Shown here: piece after piece, positions 32,498 to 43,952 of the stretch
Layout of the letters: every line of letters begins with the position of its first letter
Numbering within the stretch: the first letter of the stretch is position 1
Assembly (NCBI GenBank): GCA_015698045.1
Contig: BLAL01000175.1
Span: forward strand, 310,001 to 374,000
Reading direction: 5' to 3'
Length of the DNA: 64,000 bases
From: Rhizophagus clarus
Taxonomy: Eukaryota; Glomeromycota; Glomeromycetes; Glomerales; Glomeraceae
Notes under the pieces: model-generated
What the model saw: the letters and a program-made list of their open reading frames with translations, nothing else
The model's database searches: none
What the model was told of the DNA's origin: nothing
Translations under genes and position numbers: made by a program

Positions 32498-32712
32498 CCC
32501 TATAAAATTTAAAATGTCCGGAATATGTCTATTTTTTGGTACAAGTCTGATACTTAAATTTTTAGACAAATTCTGGACAATTAAATTAAACCTAGACAAA
32601 TTTCGAACATAATAAAAACTCGGATAATTTAAACTGGATAATTCAGAACATGAAAAATTTCGGGACAAATTTTTGATGCTATTACCAAAGAAGATTAAAT
32701 TAATTTTCATAG
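32498..32712. mobile_element. truncated CCCTATA-family element
   Basis: It begins CCCTATAAAATTTAAAATGT and shares, in order, TTTTTTGGTACAAGTCTGAT, GACAAATTCTGGACAATTAA and the GGACAAATTTTTGATGCTAT block with the 651-bp element at 21815. Similarity fades after about 32712. The right terminal repeat is not present; a Tc1-like element starts 70 bp further on and may have split the remainder. Confidence 0.65.
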
Positions 32713-32781
32713 CAGATACAGAATGTCAAGAAATTTTTTAAATACTTCTGGATATTTTTCTGACCATTTTTCGGACCCTTA

Positions 32782-33663
32782 CAGTAGGCGATCAAAAGTA
32801 TACGGACAATTTTCAAAATGAAAAAATTTATATACATAATAATACAATTAAAATAAAAAATTAAGTTAAACATATTCACTATGTTTTTATTTATTAATCT
32901 AAATAAAAATTTATTGATAAATTTCATTTTCATTTGTTACAGTAAGTGCCTTAATTCTATAAGATATATAATTGATTGATATTTAAAATATACTAAAAAA
33001 ATATATTTTTATGAATATACTTTTCAAGTATTTTTATCAAGAAATTTAATATAACATGCAAACATAATGTAAGTAATAAAATTTTGCATAGTTCATTAGC
33101 TCAATGTATGGTTAACAAGTAAAATTTTACATGAGTTTACAGAATTTGTGAAATTCATATAAATTTAAGATTTATTAAGATTATTTCAGTATCTAGTGAT
33201 TGGATTTTTATGAACTTGGATTTATTAGATCCGCCTCATTAAGACGATTCGAATGGTAATAAAAAAAAAACAATTGTAAAATCAATATTTGGCACACAAT
33301 TATATTTTATTTATTTAGGATTACTCTATAATATATTTTGATTCAATAATCAGATTTTCATGATATTTAGTTCATTAGATTCGTCTCATTGAGACGATTC
33401 AAATGATAATAAAATCATATTGATTAGAACGATATTGATTAAGTTACATCATTTTCAAATTTTGTGAACCACATAATAAAATTAAAATAATTTATGCTAT
33501 AGATAATTTCATATTTCTAAAAAATTCTGAAAAATATAGAGCATAAAAATTTATTTATTATGATTACAAATATTAGATTATAAACTTTTTATATCACATT
33601 AATATGTAATTTTTTGCATATTTTGGTAAAACAAAGTGTCCGTATACTTTTGATCGCCTACTG
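32782..33663. mobile_element. Tc1/mariner-like non-autonomous element (882 bp)
   Basis: The left end CAGTAGGCGATCAAAAGTAT (then ACGGACA) is repeated exactly, inverted, at the right end. Both are flanked by TA (32780-32781 and 33664-33665), the Tc1/mariner target. The inside contains no transposase frame. It carries a diverged pair of about 55-bp direct repeats (near 33210 and 33365) built around TTAGATYCGYCTCATTRAGA. Confidence 0.9.
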
Positions 33664-33665
33664 TA

Positions 33666-34749
33666 TTTTTACAAGAAATACGAATCAAGGTTTTATTAAT
33701 TACTCATTTTTTGGGGATCCATATCCAATATGCGTACTACATAAACAAAAAGATCCATAAATTAAATTAAATTAAGGGGAGATAGCCTAAGTAGGATGTG
33801 AGAAGTAGGGGCGTTTATTTCTTGTTTATTGCTGTTTTTTTCTCATATTAATGGCAGTATCAAAAAATAGTTAAAGTTACATAATATCATTAGATTCATA
33901 TTGTATTTTCTCTAGTAACTTACATAATACTGTAAATACAATCACACTAAAGAACCTTTATGCGATTTTTGAATTAAAATTTATTTTTCAATAATTTATT
34001 ATACGATAAAATAAAACATGGTCAACTTTTTTACAAATATACATTGATTATTATATTAAAAGGATTTTAAAAAATTAAAATTTATAAAAATTATTAATTT
34101 CAATACACGCATCTGAAATTTGTTCTATAAACCATGAAATAGTTCGTTAATAATAAATGAGTAAATAAAATTATCTTCCTTTTATATGTATCTAAATAAA
34201 ATGGATTTGGCTGGACAAAAATAGGTTAGTCACGCTTGTGCCACTGTCAAATATTAGATGAAAGGTGCATTTTCTCAGTAATTTGATGTTTGAATGAGGT
34301 AAATCCTATCCTAAAGTACAAATAAAAGATAATTATTGTTACCTGTTAAAAAAAAAAAACATGAGAAACTTAGCATTTTTATTAAAAAAAATTTTCTAAC
34401 TCACCTTGCACTATTTTGTTAATTTCTAAAAGAATAATGTGAAAGAAAAAAAGAAATCTGCAAATAATACAATTTTTTTAAGGTTTTATTTATTACACAT
34501 TTGAGAAATGTATATATCTAATTTTATCACTAAAAACATAATCAGGTTTTTTTCTTGATTTTTGTATTAAGAAAAATGTAGAATATAATAAATTATTTAT
34601 TCATTACATACTATAGATAAAGGAACAAAGATGAAATATAAATATAAAATATCATCAACTCTAAAATAGATTATGATCAGTGTCAAGCTCAAAAGGGATC
34701 AGTATCGTGTCAGCATTTTTATCTTTTCTGGAAGTAGTTCAATAAAATT
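33666..34749. other. gene-free AT-rich stretch
   Basis: No gene, repeat or RNA recognised. Confidence 0.4.
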
Positions 34750-34892
34750 TCCTATAATAAAAGAATGTCCAGAAAATGTCTGTCTATCCAGAAAATGTCC
34801 GGAATATTGCAAGATTCGGGACATTTCCTGGATAGACAGACATTTTCTGGACATTCTCGATGACAATTTCCGGAAATTCTTTTTTTATAGGG
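34750..34892. mobile_element. short palindromic CCCTATA-family MITE (143 bp)
   Basis: The ends are TCCTATAATAAAAGAATGTC and, complemented, CCCTATAAAAAAAGAATTTC. The flanking ATT on both sides (34747-34749 and 34893-34895) gives a 3-bp duplication as in the 651-bp relative. Most of the element folds on itself through AGAAAATGTCTGTCTATCCA and its inverted copy. The small frames on both strands here arise from this palindrome. Confidence 0.8.
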
Positions 34893-34936
34893 ATTATGTA
34901 GAAAATAAATCATCCATACCCCCGAATCTATAAATA

Positions 34937-35143
34937 TAATTTGGAAAAAATAATTTATCGTCCGGTCGAAGTATCGACCCGTTATTTGCCACATTATGAC
35001 TCTATGGGGACAGAATTCTTTCGGTGACTAAAATCCTATTTGTCGCATTATTCGCCACATGGTTTAGTTTCTTAATACCGTAATGCTGGCCAAAAATCGG
35101 GGTCGATACATCGACCGGTCTATAAATTACAAAATCCATATAA
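34937..35143. mobile_element. small inverted-repeat element with GGTCGATGTATCGACC-type ends
   Basis: The left end TAATTTATCGTCCGGTCGAA plus GTATCGACCC is matched by the complement of the right end, GTAATTTATAGACCGGTCGA plus TGTATCGACCCC. Weaker similarity extends about 15 bp further out. The core contains TAGTTTCTTAATACCGTAAT and GGCC, shared with the elements at 46965 and 60499 although their ends differ. No coding capacity. Confidence 0.65.
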
Positions 35144-36182
35144 TTTTTACCGTTTTTTCAACTTTGCACGTGATTGTGTCCGTATATTATGGAGTAATAT
35201 CCAAGTGTAACCAGTCATTATTTTAAAATTGTAAATTGTAAAAAAAAAACGAAAATAATAAAGTGTTAACAGCACTCAAATTATTTTTTTTTTTTTAAAA
35301 AAAATCAAGAACTGAAAAAAAGATTTCATTCGTTCAAAAGAAAAAATTTTTCATTATGTAATAGATATAAACAAAAAAAGTCAAAATCAACATTTGACAA
35401 AGTTGAGTTCGTCTGTCTAGATAGATTTATAGCTAGTAGTAGATAAAAGTACTAGTTTCTTTGATTATTATTGCATCGACGTTTACTCTTAATAATGAAA
35501 GAAAGAACACAAAAACTAGTATTAAAATCTTCTTTCGAATCTAAGAAAACTTTAATAAATTTGACAAATATTTACTGCTCTAAAAGTTTCAATTTGTTTT
35601 GAAAGTTGCTACTCCACAAGGAGGTTTGATATGACACAGTTGGCAATTTGACATACGTTCCAGACGTGCTCATATTTTTAAAATCTTTAGCATACATTAT
35701 GAATTGTTTAATAAAAGAATTTAATAACAACCCATTTAGAATATTTCACGGATTATGAACTACATAACTTTTTATTTATTTATTTATTTATTTTTTTTTG
35801 AAAAAATTTTATCATAATGAAATTATAGTTCTCTTCATTTTCTTATTTTACATAGCAAATTATAAGCTTTTTGCCCGGATTCGCATAGATAAAGATTGGA
35901 GCTTGATGACGCATTATAGTAATTGACTCGTAAATCACTACTAATTAAAGCATAGTTTTTTTTTTTTAATGTTGCGAAACCATTTAAATCGGCGTTATAC
36001 CGTAGTTGTACAGAATAATCTAATATAAATTTGGCAAATTTTCTTTTCGGTGTTTTCTTTTCCTTTTTAATTTTCTCTGCTGAAATTAAATATTTCAATA
36101 CTTCAGAAAAATTATTAATTTTAAAATACTTAAATTGGAAAAAACGGAGGCTTTTTTTCTTTATTTACTGGATAAAAGAATC
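35144..36182. other. intergenic region upstream of F-box gene
   Basis: AT-rich with poly(T) runs. A minus-strand Lys-rich frame of 87 codons (35835-36098) has no recognised domain and overlaps the 5' flank of the F-box gene. It may be chance, so it is not called as a gene. Confidence 0.4.
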
Positions 36183-37634
36183 ATGTCTATACTTAACAGG
36201 GATACTCTTTTTTTGATTTTTGAAGAATTTCAAGAAGATTCAAAATCTCTTTTATCATGTCTAATGGTTAATAGACTTTGGTGCGAAACTACTATTCCAA
36301 CTTTGTGGAAAAATCCTTGGTGTTATAATATTAATTATAGTAATAAAAATTCATTATATTCTATTATTACCTTCTATTTATCCGATGATATTAAAAAATT
36401 CTTAATAAAACAAAAAATCTTGTTACCCCAAATTCCATATCAAACACTTTTATTTGATTATCTATCTTTCTGTAGGAGTATTGATGTAGAAGTTTTGAAT
36501 TCTATAATTTCCATAGGAACTTCAGACCTATATAATAAATTCCTTTTGCAACAAGAAATTTACAGTCTTTTAATGAGGAAATGCCCCGAATTAAAGTATT
36601 TGAATGTTAAATCAACTAAACATCAACTATTTTATTTTCCAGAAGCTAAAACTCGTCTTGAATCACTTTGTGAATTAAAATGTGATACATCCATTGATTC
36701 TTCATACTTTTATGGATTAGCACGTATTTGTCAATATATACAGAGACTTATTATAATAAAAAAAAGAATAGATGTCAATCATGGAGTGGTTAAATTAATT
36801 GAAAATCAAAAGAATTTAAAATATTTTGAATTGAGTGATGATTTTGAAGATGAAGAATTTGTAGAAGATCCTTATGAAGGAATTCTACTTGCATTAGAGA
36901 ATCAAGCAGATGTTCTTAATCATTTGATATTTACACCTCAATATATTGAACATCATGAACACACGATCATACGAGATGTGCTCATAAAATTTCATAAATT
37001 AAAAACATTAATAATTGACGATCACATTCCCTTTTCTGAAGAGCAATTAAAAATATTAGTATATCATGAACTTGAGACCTTTAGTATTGATTTTATTTCC
37101 TTAAATGATGCTTCTATTATAATTGAAAATAGTGGAGGATATCTCAAGGAAATTCTATTAAGATACTATGATTATGAATATTGGTATGATGATATTGATA
37201 TAGATTCTCTTAATTTTATTCGTAAAATCTATAATAATTGTCCTTTACTTGAATACTTATCACTAATATTTATGCCAACAACGACTGTTTTTATTGAATT
37301 TGAGAAGTTATTAAAAGCATGTCATAATTTGAAATCATTATTACTAAGAGCATCATATGTTGATATTGAAGAAGCTGGGGAAACATTGTTAAAAATATTA
37401 ATTAGATCAGCACCAATCAACCTAAGAGAAATTAGATTTATTAGAGGTCTTCAATTTTCTTTGGATAGCTTGGAGGAATTCTTTGAAGATTGGAAGGATC
37501 GACCAGCGCTTTCTATATTGACATCTGATTTCAAATACAATGAGATGGACTACGTGAAACTGATCAATAAATATAAAAATAATAGAGTAATTAAAGATTT
37601 CAAGTGCGATTCTGAAGAAAATTTATACTATTAA
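36183..37634 (+). CDS. F-box/LRR-like protein (483 aa)
   Basis: A single-exon frame. I chose the ATG at 36183 (MSILNRDTLFLIFEEF) because the F-box begins at once, as in the paralogue at the left edge. An in-frame ATG 48 nt upstream would add a lysine/phenylalanine-rich leader with no family counterpart. The F-box core at about residues 4-45 includes LLSCLMVNRLWCETTIPTLW. The rest has leucine-rich segments such as LKYLNVKS, LKYFELSD, LKTLIIDD, LEYLSLIF and LKSLLLRA, consistent with an LRR-like solenoid for substrate recognition. By family it would join Skp1 and a cullin in an SCF ubiquitin ligase. Its substrate is unknown. It is unlinked functionally to its neighbours as far as can be seen. 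Confidence 0.88.
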   Translation: MSILNRDTLFLIFEEFQEDSKSLLSCLMVNRLWCETTIPTLWKNPWCYNINYSNKNSLYSIITFYLSDDIKKFLIKQKILLPQIPYQTLLFDYLSFCRSIDVEVLNSIISIGTSDLYNKFLLQQEIYSLLMRKCPELKYLNVKSTKHQLFYFPEAKTRLESLCELKCDTSIDSSYFYGLARICQYIQRLIIIKKRIDVNHGVVKLIENQKNLKYFELSDDFEDEEFVEDPYEGILLALENQADVLNHLIFTPQYIEHHEHTIIRDVLIKFHKLKTLIIDDHIPFSEEQLKILVYHELETFSIDFISLNDASIIIENSGGYLKEILLRYYDYEYWYDDIDIDSLNFIRKIYNNCPLLEYLSLIFMPTTTVFIEFEKLLKACHNLKSLLLRASYVDIEEAGETLLKILIRSAPINLREIRFIRGLQFSLDSLEEFFEDWKDRPALSILTSDFKYNEMDYVKLINKYKNNRVIKDFKCDSEENLYY

Positions 37635-39459
37635 AATAATTTTTGTTCTTATTTTATTATATCGAAAATACATCGTGTGAATGATAACAATATCACTGAT
37701 TAAATAAAATGATATCGTCCACACCTTAAACTTAAAACAAGTTGCTCATATTTTTTCACCCGATTATAGTATTATATATTAATTACCAATACTCCTCTTT
37801 TTTTTTATAAAAATAAAGGAATTCTTTTCATAAATTAAATAGAATAGTGAAATGTAAAATACAATCTATATTAAAAAGAGAAAGTAAAATAATAACAACT
37901 GAAATTCGAGGATCGGTAATGCTGGACAGTATCGTAATTTTGGTCTACATTACCATTAGATGGAGAAAATCCGAAAAGGAACTCGAGTCGACTCTTCCTG
38001 AGTCGAGTCTAAGCTCTATACTAGTAGTAATTTTTTCTTAAAATTCCATTCTATAATTAAATAGTTTAGTCCGTCATCACTAACATTTATTATTCGGGAA
38101 TAAATTTAAGATTCACTATCTTTTTATTAATAATGCCAATAAAGTTTAAGAATTATAGAATTAATTATTTTGGTCAAAATTTTTTTTTTTACACTGAAGT
38201 CTGAATTCATATGAGGCTATGAGCAGCAGCTGTGGCAACTTACAATACATCTATACATCTATTTAACCAATTATACTTGAAGAGTACCGTTATCACCTAC
38301 TAAACAATAATTTCTTATTAAAAAAAAGATTATTTAGATTTTACAAAGTTAACGTTATATTGCTGATATTATCAAGAAAAAAGTACTTTATCTTACAATA
38401 TTAAAAAACGAATAATGTTCTTATGGAAATCTACGACATGTTGGAGTATAAAGATAAAAATTTTATCATTTTATTACTTCATTAACAAAATTCTTTATTG
38501 TGATGCTATTTTAATAAAAAAAAAAGATTTTACCGTTAAATAATTTTGTTAGCATCTGAAACCAATTTCTTCAATATCGTTAATACTTTAATTTTGTCAT
38601 ATTTAATATGTTTTTTACAGGATTATTAGTATATCATAAATTTCAGTTTGTACAATCAAACATTGTTGAAAAAATTATTTTGAATAATAAAATACAATGT
38701 AAACAATAGCAGTTCTGAAGAGTATATAAATTTAACAAAAGACTTCATGAATTTTGTCTTTCTTTAAACATATATAAATAGATTTTATTAATGAAATAAT
38801 ACTATCATATTTGAATTTGGTACAAAATTTAGAAAGCAATAAGCCAAAAGGACTGGACCCAAAGATTAAAGTTAAGGTTATCAAGGTTAGTTTTGAACAT
38901 TCTTCATGATGATGTTTTCTTTGTATTAACTTATTAACTTTAATTTCCTGATTGCATAGACAGGTGCATTACGAGGTTATGGTTGTCTGATAAATATAGA
39001 TAATGAACAAGCTTAACCCTTTCTTTTTGTGTTTAGTCTTACATTATATAAAACACCAGGATTACGTATGAAAATTATCAAAAAAGAAAGAAAATTATTA
39101 AATGAATCTATTAGAATCTTTAAACAATTAGGAAAGTTAGTTAGGAAACTGTTGAAGATGAATTAAACATTGGGATGTAATTTTTCAACACTAAAAACAA
39201 AAATAGTTTCTGGAAAATTATGCCATTATTAGGTAATATACTTCAACACACAAAAATAAATTAATGAAATTTTCTGTTAAAACATTGTTAATTACTAGCC
39301 TGGTTGTAAGAAATGGCCATGAGCAGTATGGACCATAGATTATTGTATTTAAGATCCATAAAGTATGATTCTTGCCTATAATTAATAATTATTATTAGTT
39401 TATCTGATAGGTTTTAATCTTTTTACCTTTTTAGACTTCTTTTTATTAGTGTCTTCCAG
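37635..39459. other. gene-free AT-rich stretch
   Basis: Nothing convincing on either strand. Short frames (for example at 37847-38041) lack domains and look like chance. Confidence 0.4.
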
Positions 39460-39461
39460 TA

Positions 39462-39711
39462 CCGTATAGCGCTGCATACAGTACCCCCCTCAAATAGTAC
39501 CCCCCATAAATAGTACCAGGGTACTATTCAACTACAAATTTTGATATTTTTGATTAGTACCCGGTGCTAATTTAGGCCAAAATTTGATTTTTGGCTAAAG
39601 TTATTTCTTGTATAGTACCCCCCTCCTCACATAGTACCCCCCCGGGGTACTATTCAATCTAGGCTGGCTTTCTTGAATAGTACCGGGGGTACTGTATGCA
39701 GCGCTATACGG
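39462..39711. mobile_element. MITE with perfect 27-bp inverted repeats and TA flanks (250 bp)
   Basis: Both ends read CCGTATAGCGCTGCATACAG then TACCCCC, perfectly inverted. They are flanked by TA at 39460-39461 and 39712-39713, giving a Tc1/mariner-type target. The interior repeats TAGTACCCCCC and GGGGTACTATTCAA several times. No open frame of note. The perfect ends suggest recent movement. Confidence 0.88.
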
Positions 39712-40254
39712 TATTAAGAACTGAAAAGTTAACTAAAAGATAATTTTCATCATCTTTGAATCAAATGATTATTACAATAATTCATCAATATATATAAAGA
39801 TTGATGACAAATTCTCATGCAATCTCTCATCTATTCATATTTAATAAGAATATTGCAACTTCGCTTTGCATTGTCAATTAATAAAATTTTGAGCCTTTAT
39901 TTGTACCCTTAATTAATCCTTCATTTGTTGTAGTAATATACTTCCGAAGGCTTAATTAAGATTAATGCCATGACACTATCATATGTATGATATATAAGTT
40001 ACAATATCATGTATTTACCATAAAATTATGCTTGTTTACAATTATAGAACAATCAAATAGTTTACTTAGTTTCAATTTTCTAATTTCCATAAAAATGGTC
40101 AAATAATGCTTCATTAAACTCTGACGAAAATGAAAAGTATAAGAATTATTTTTTGGTAACTTCAATTTCATCCTTGAATTGTAAACAAGGAGATACTTCA
40201 TTCTCCCATTAATTTATTTCGTTATTGCAACTTATCAATCTATTTGAATCAACA

Positions 40255-40860
40255 CAAGGAACTATGTCTCGTAATCATGATTTTTCGGTGCATCATCAAA
40301 ACCTTTTTGATAAGCCAACTTGATAAACTACATTAAAATGAATCTATAAGCAATAATAAAATTAAAAAGTTAATTTAATATAATATTTAAAAGAAATTAT
40401 CAAGCCATGATGTAAAGTTCCATCATCATGCAAACATGATATAGAACAAGCTAATTGATGTGACAATTTAAACTTACGAAGAGTTCCACTGAAAATAATA
40501 ATAGGGCTATTGATACCTGATTTATTTTTGTAATTCCATAGAAACGAATAATATTATCACGAAAATCTACTTCTCAGATAAATTACAGTACGAACGTACA
40601 ATGTTATAAAATTAACAAAAGAGAACGCGGAATAAATAGCATACCTCCCTATCTTTGATGGAACATTGTCAAGATTAAGTTTTCAATGCTAGATAATTAT
40701 TAAATACTCTTCCAAAGTCTGGAATTTCTTTAACGTTACTGAATATTCATGTTGGTAATATTTTAAATAAAGCTTCTTCAATCCAATTAATCCTTTTATC
40801 CGTATTTTCGCTCGATATTTTGCATTTTATTTTTGTTTTTAATAGATATGGTGGAAAAAA
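40255..40860 (-). pseudogene. decayed kinase of the kinase-Sel1 family
   Basis: Reading leftward, pieces align in the right order with the intact genes. The first is INWIEEALFK (about 40800-40770), followed by a worn N-lobe with EIPDFGRVF in place of EIGSGGFGKVY. Next come VDFRDNIIRFYGIT (about 40575-40530) and SGTLRK (about 40490), then QLACSISCLHDDGTLHHGL (about 40455-40400). A GLSKRF piece (about 40300) is last. Several stops and frame changes separate them, and no Sel1 part remains. The HRD position reads HHG. Confidence 0.65.
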
Positions 40861-40869
40861 TAAAATTTT

Positions 40870-43800
40870 TATACAGTATATAAAATAAAAAAAAAAAATT
40901 AAAACCTATTTATGGATATTAATTACAAATTTTTTATCTCAACATTTAGGTAATAGAAGCATATTTGTGGATGTCATTTATACTTTTGAATAGTCGTTAA
41001 TCAGCCACAATAATAGATAATGTAAATTTAATAAATATCGCGCGTCGACGTTACCTACTGCATGTAATAATTTTTATTTTTATTTTAATTACTAGACATA
41101 TTCTTCAAAACTCGTAAAATGGCACAGTTACAAAATCTCCTGATTGGTTAAATATTATATTAGCCAATAAGAAGCTTATTCCTCCTCTAACGTGATTGTC
41201 TCTCGTTGAAATAAAATAAAATAAAATAAAATAAAATAAAAATAAAATAAATTCAAAATAAACAAATTATTTGTCGTATTGAATATTAAATTCAACCAGA
41301 GAAAACATTGTATCTTTGATATTTCTAAACGTGTTGACTGTTGACAATCCATATAAGATTTAACGTAAGTATGAGTTAATTAATCAAAAAAGTAAAAATT
41401 AGAAAAAAAAAGACAGCTATAAAAAGTGACTGATTCATTATTATTAACCTACCAACTGTGATCAAATGACGCGTGTGTGTTTTTGGGCGGATTTGAAGGT
41501 AAGCAAGAAACAGGAAAGCAAAGCACAAGATTAAGTAAATATTTGTTATTAATGACAAGTATGACAATGCAGGAAAAAATGAACTCGTTTACCTCTTTTA
41601 ATTTGTCTAATCAACCTTCCCACCTGGTTATTCTTCTTAGCTTACGAATCTACAGTTGTAAAGTCAAGAGAAGTATTACCATCACTTCTGATTATATATT
41701 ATATTGATTTCTTCGAAAAATCTCTCGAATTAATCCATTAACTTTTGAGACAAACTGTAGGAACACTCATAAAAGTACTTGTACTCGCAAAGCACAAGGC
41801 GATAAAAAGTGGCAACAATCGCACATATTAAAGAGATTATGCTGAAGTTGAATAATCAAAAATGATACAATAGTTTGTACCTTTCATACAAATATATCAT
41901 TTTGATATAATTTTGATTATTCATCTTCTCGTCACGCTTTTTGATACAAATTGTTGTATTGTTTTGATTACTGAAAATAAAAGAGTGCAAAGGTGGACAA
42001 AGTTTGTTAGTATAGAAATATCTCATACAAAAGTAAAAAGATTTTTTTTTTTTTTTTAACAATTCTTTAAAATTTGAAAATTTTTCTATGCAAATCCTTT
42101 TAATATTATATAAATAAGAAAATTTAACTTTCTATTCATATTAAGAACAATGGAAAAAATAAGTATAAGACTTTAATAATAAAATTATTTACTCGCTGTA
42201 CAACAAAATTTTGTCCCTAATTTACACGTGAAAAAATTGTCCGTGCGATGATTCAGAAAATTATGGCTTTTTTAAAAAACTAGCGTTTGGCTTGTAGTTG
42301 TATTGCTTCGTTCCAATTAAGACATTTTTTTTTCACATATTTAAATCTACAGAAAAAAATTTATTGATTTCTAAATCATTTCAAATAATATTGTCTAAGC
42401 GTAGAAAATAATATAATCTATAATCTAAGTAGTACAATTTTAAGTCTAAATTTAAATTTACTTTCGTCCAGATCAAAAGAACATACATTGCAAGTGTTTT
42501 AGGAACTTAAAATTGTTATTAATTGTTATTAAATAAAAAATATAGTTATGAATAACGCACAAAAATACCAATCAGGAAAAGTATCCCCATACAATATTCT
42601 CTGATAAACTAATTTTATCAAGCTCATTACAATGACATCGAGAATATAGGACAAAAGTGCAATACGATCATCAAATTATTATTATTTTTATAGACACAAT
42701 ATATAATTTTCAAATGTATTTAGTTATAAAAATTAAATACATAATAACATATTAGGCTATTTTATATATGTCATTATAAAAAGAAAGCCCTTGTAATAAA
42801 GTTCATCATGTAATAACGATTATAGTTAACGCTGAATTTATTATTTATTTTTTTCTTTTTTATACTTATTTATCCTAAAATAGTTATCGATCAGCCACAG
42901 TTTCAGCCGCAGTTTTGATCTTTTTTTTTATACTTATCAGGTTTAAACTCGTCCTGGGAAAAGATACGTATTTAGGTTGAAATGCAATATTTTTTCGTTA
43001 ATGCGATTTGTTCATTGGTGCCCGTATTTGTGTTACCTTCCGTGTGTAATAATCAACTGCACCTACCGAAAAGGCAAGGATCTATAAACCTCATATTATT
43101 AAAGCTTTGATAATGATTTAAAAATGTATCTGTTAATAATGTATTTTTAAATTCAAATTTTACCAACATGGTCGATTAAGAGTATCAGAAATAATAGTTT
43201 ATCCTTATGAAATTTCATAAAAATTTTTGTTTTATTTTGTACGATCGTTGGGACAACAGAATTTCAGAATTTCACAGAATTAAAAAGATTACTTTGTTTG
43301 TCATGCAAATAATAATACAAACTAACAGGTAATTTAATGCGCAGATGATCTACTTAACAAATTTTGCGGTAAATAATGGAAATTTTTGTAAATCCTGTTA
43401 AAATACAAGTATTTATTTTATGATTATGTAATCAATTTAATCAAAATTACGAAAGTAATTGTTGCGATATTTGGGTGTATAAACAACTCGTAAAGTAAAA
43501 CAATAACATGATGTTTACCGTAAATATGAAACTTTATTTGGTTTGTTTTATAATTTTTATCGGTTTTTTAAACAAGTTTACGCAGTAGTGGGCTAAATTT
43601 ATATCTATTTCAATGTACTTGTTATTCAACGTAATTGTTGATCATCATTTTAAAAAAGGCTTTATAATTTAGGCCGGGATCTTCACGGCCTTAAGATCTA
43701 TTTCAGGCTAATGTCAGTGCAACAAACTTTTACCAATAAAAGTATTAAAATTTGCTTTTGTTCAAGGTATATGGTATCTTTTTTTATTTTTTGTTTTTTT

Positions 43801-43952
43801 ATTGCTTTTGTCCAAGAACATTATATATATGCGTACACGCAGTTTTTCTTTTTTTTTTAAAAAAAAAAAATTCTTACCTTCCTTTAACCCGTTCATAAAT
43901 TAAACTTTTTCCGCAGTAAAAAAACTTTTTTTCTTCTTCAAAGATTTCAATC
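40870..43952. other. long gene-free stretch with a microsatellite
   Basis: About 3 kb of AT-rich DNA without a supported gene. An (ATAAA)n microsatellite lies at about 41209-41250. A short shared motif TCAGCCACA occurs near 41002 and 42891. Small frames at 41376-41567, 41477-41707 and 41856-42062 have no domains. Confidence 0.4.

Noticed and set aside
35835..36098. Minus-strand 87-codon Lys-rich frame as a gene
   Set aside because: No domain, no paralogue in the window, and it overlaps the immediate 5' flank of the F-box gene; a 3' exon of an unseen gene cannot be excluded but is not supported.
40007..40201. Minus-strand 64-codon frame after the decayed kinase as its C-lobe
   Set aside because: None of the family motifs (DVYSIG, LLWE, CW…RP) can be read in it.
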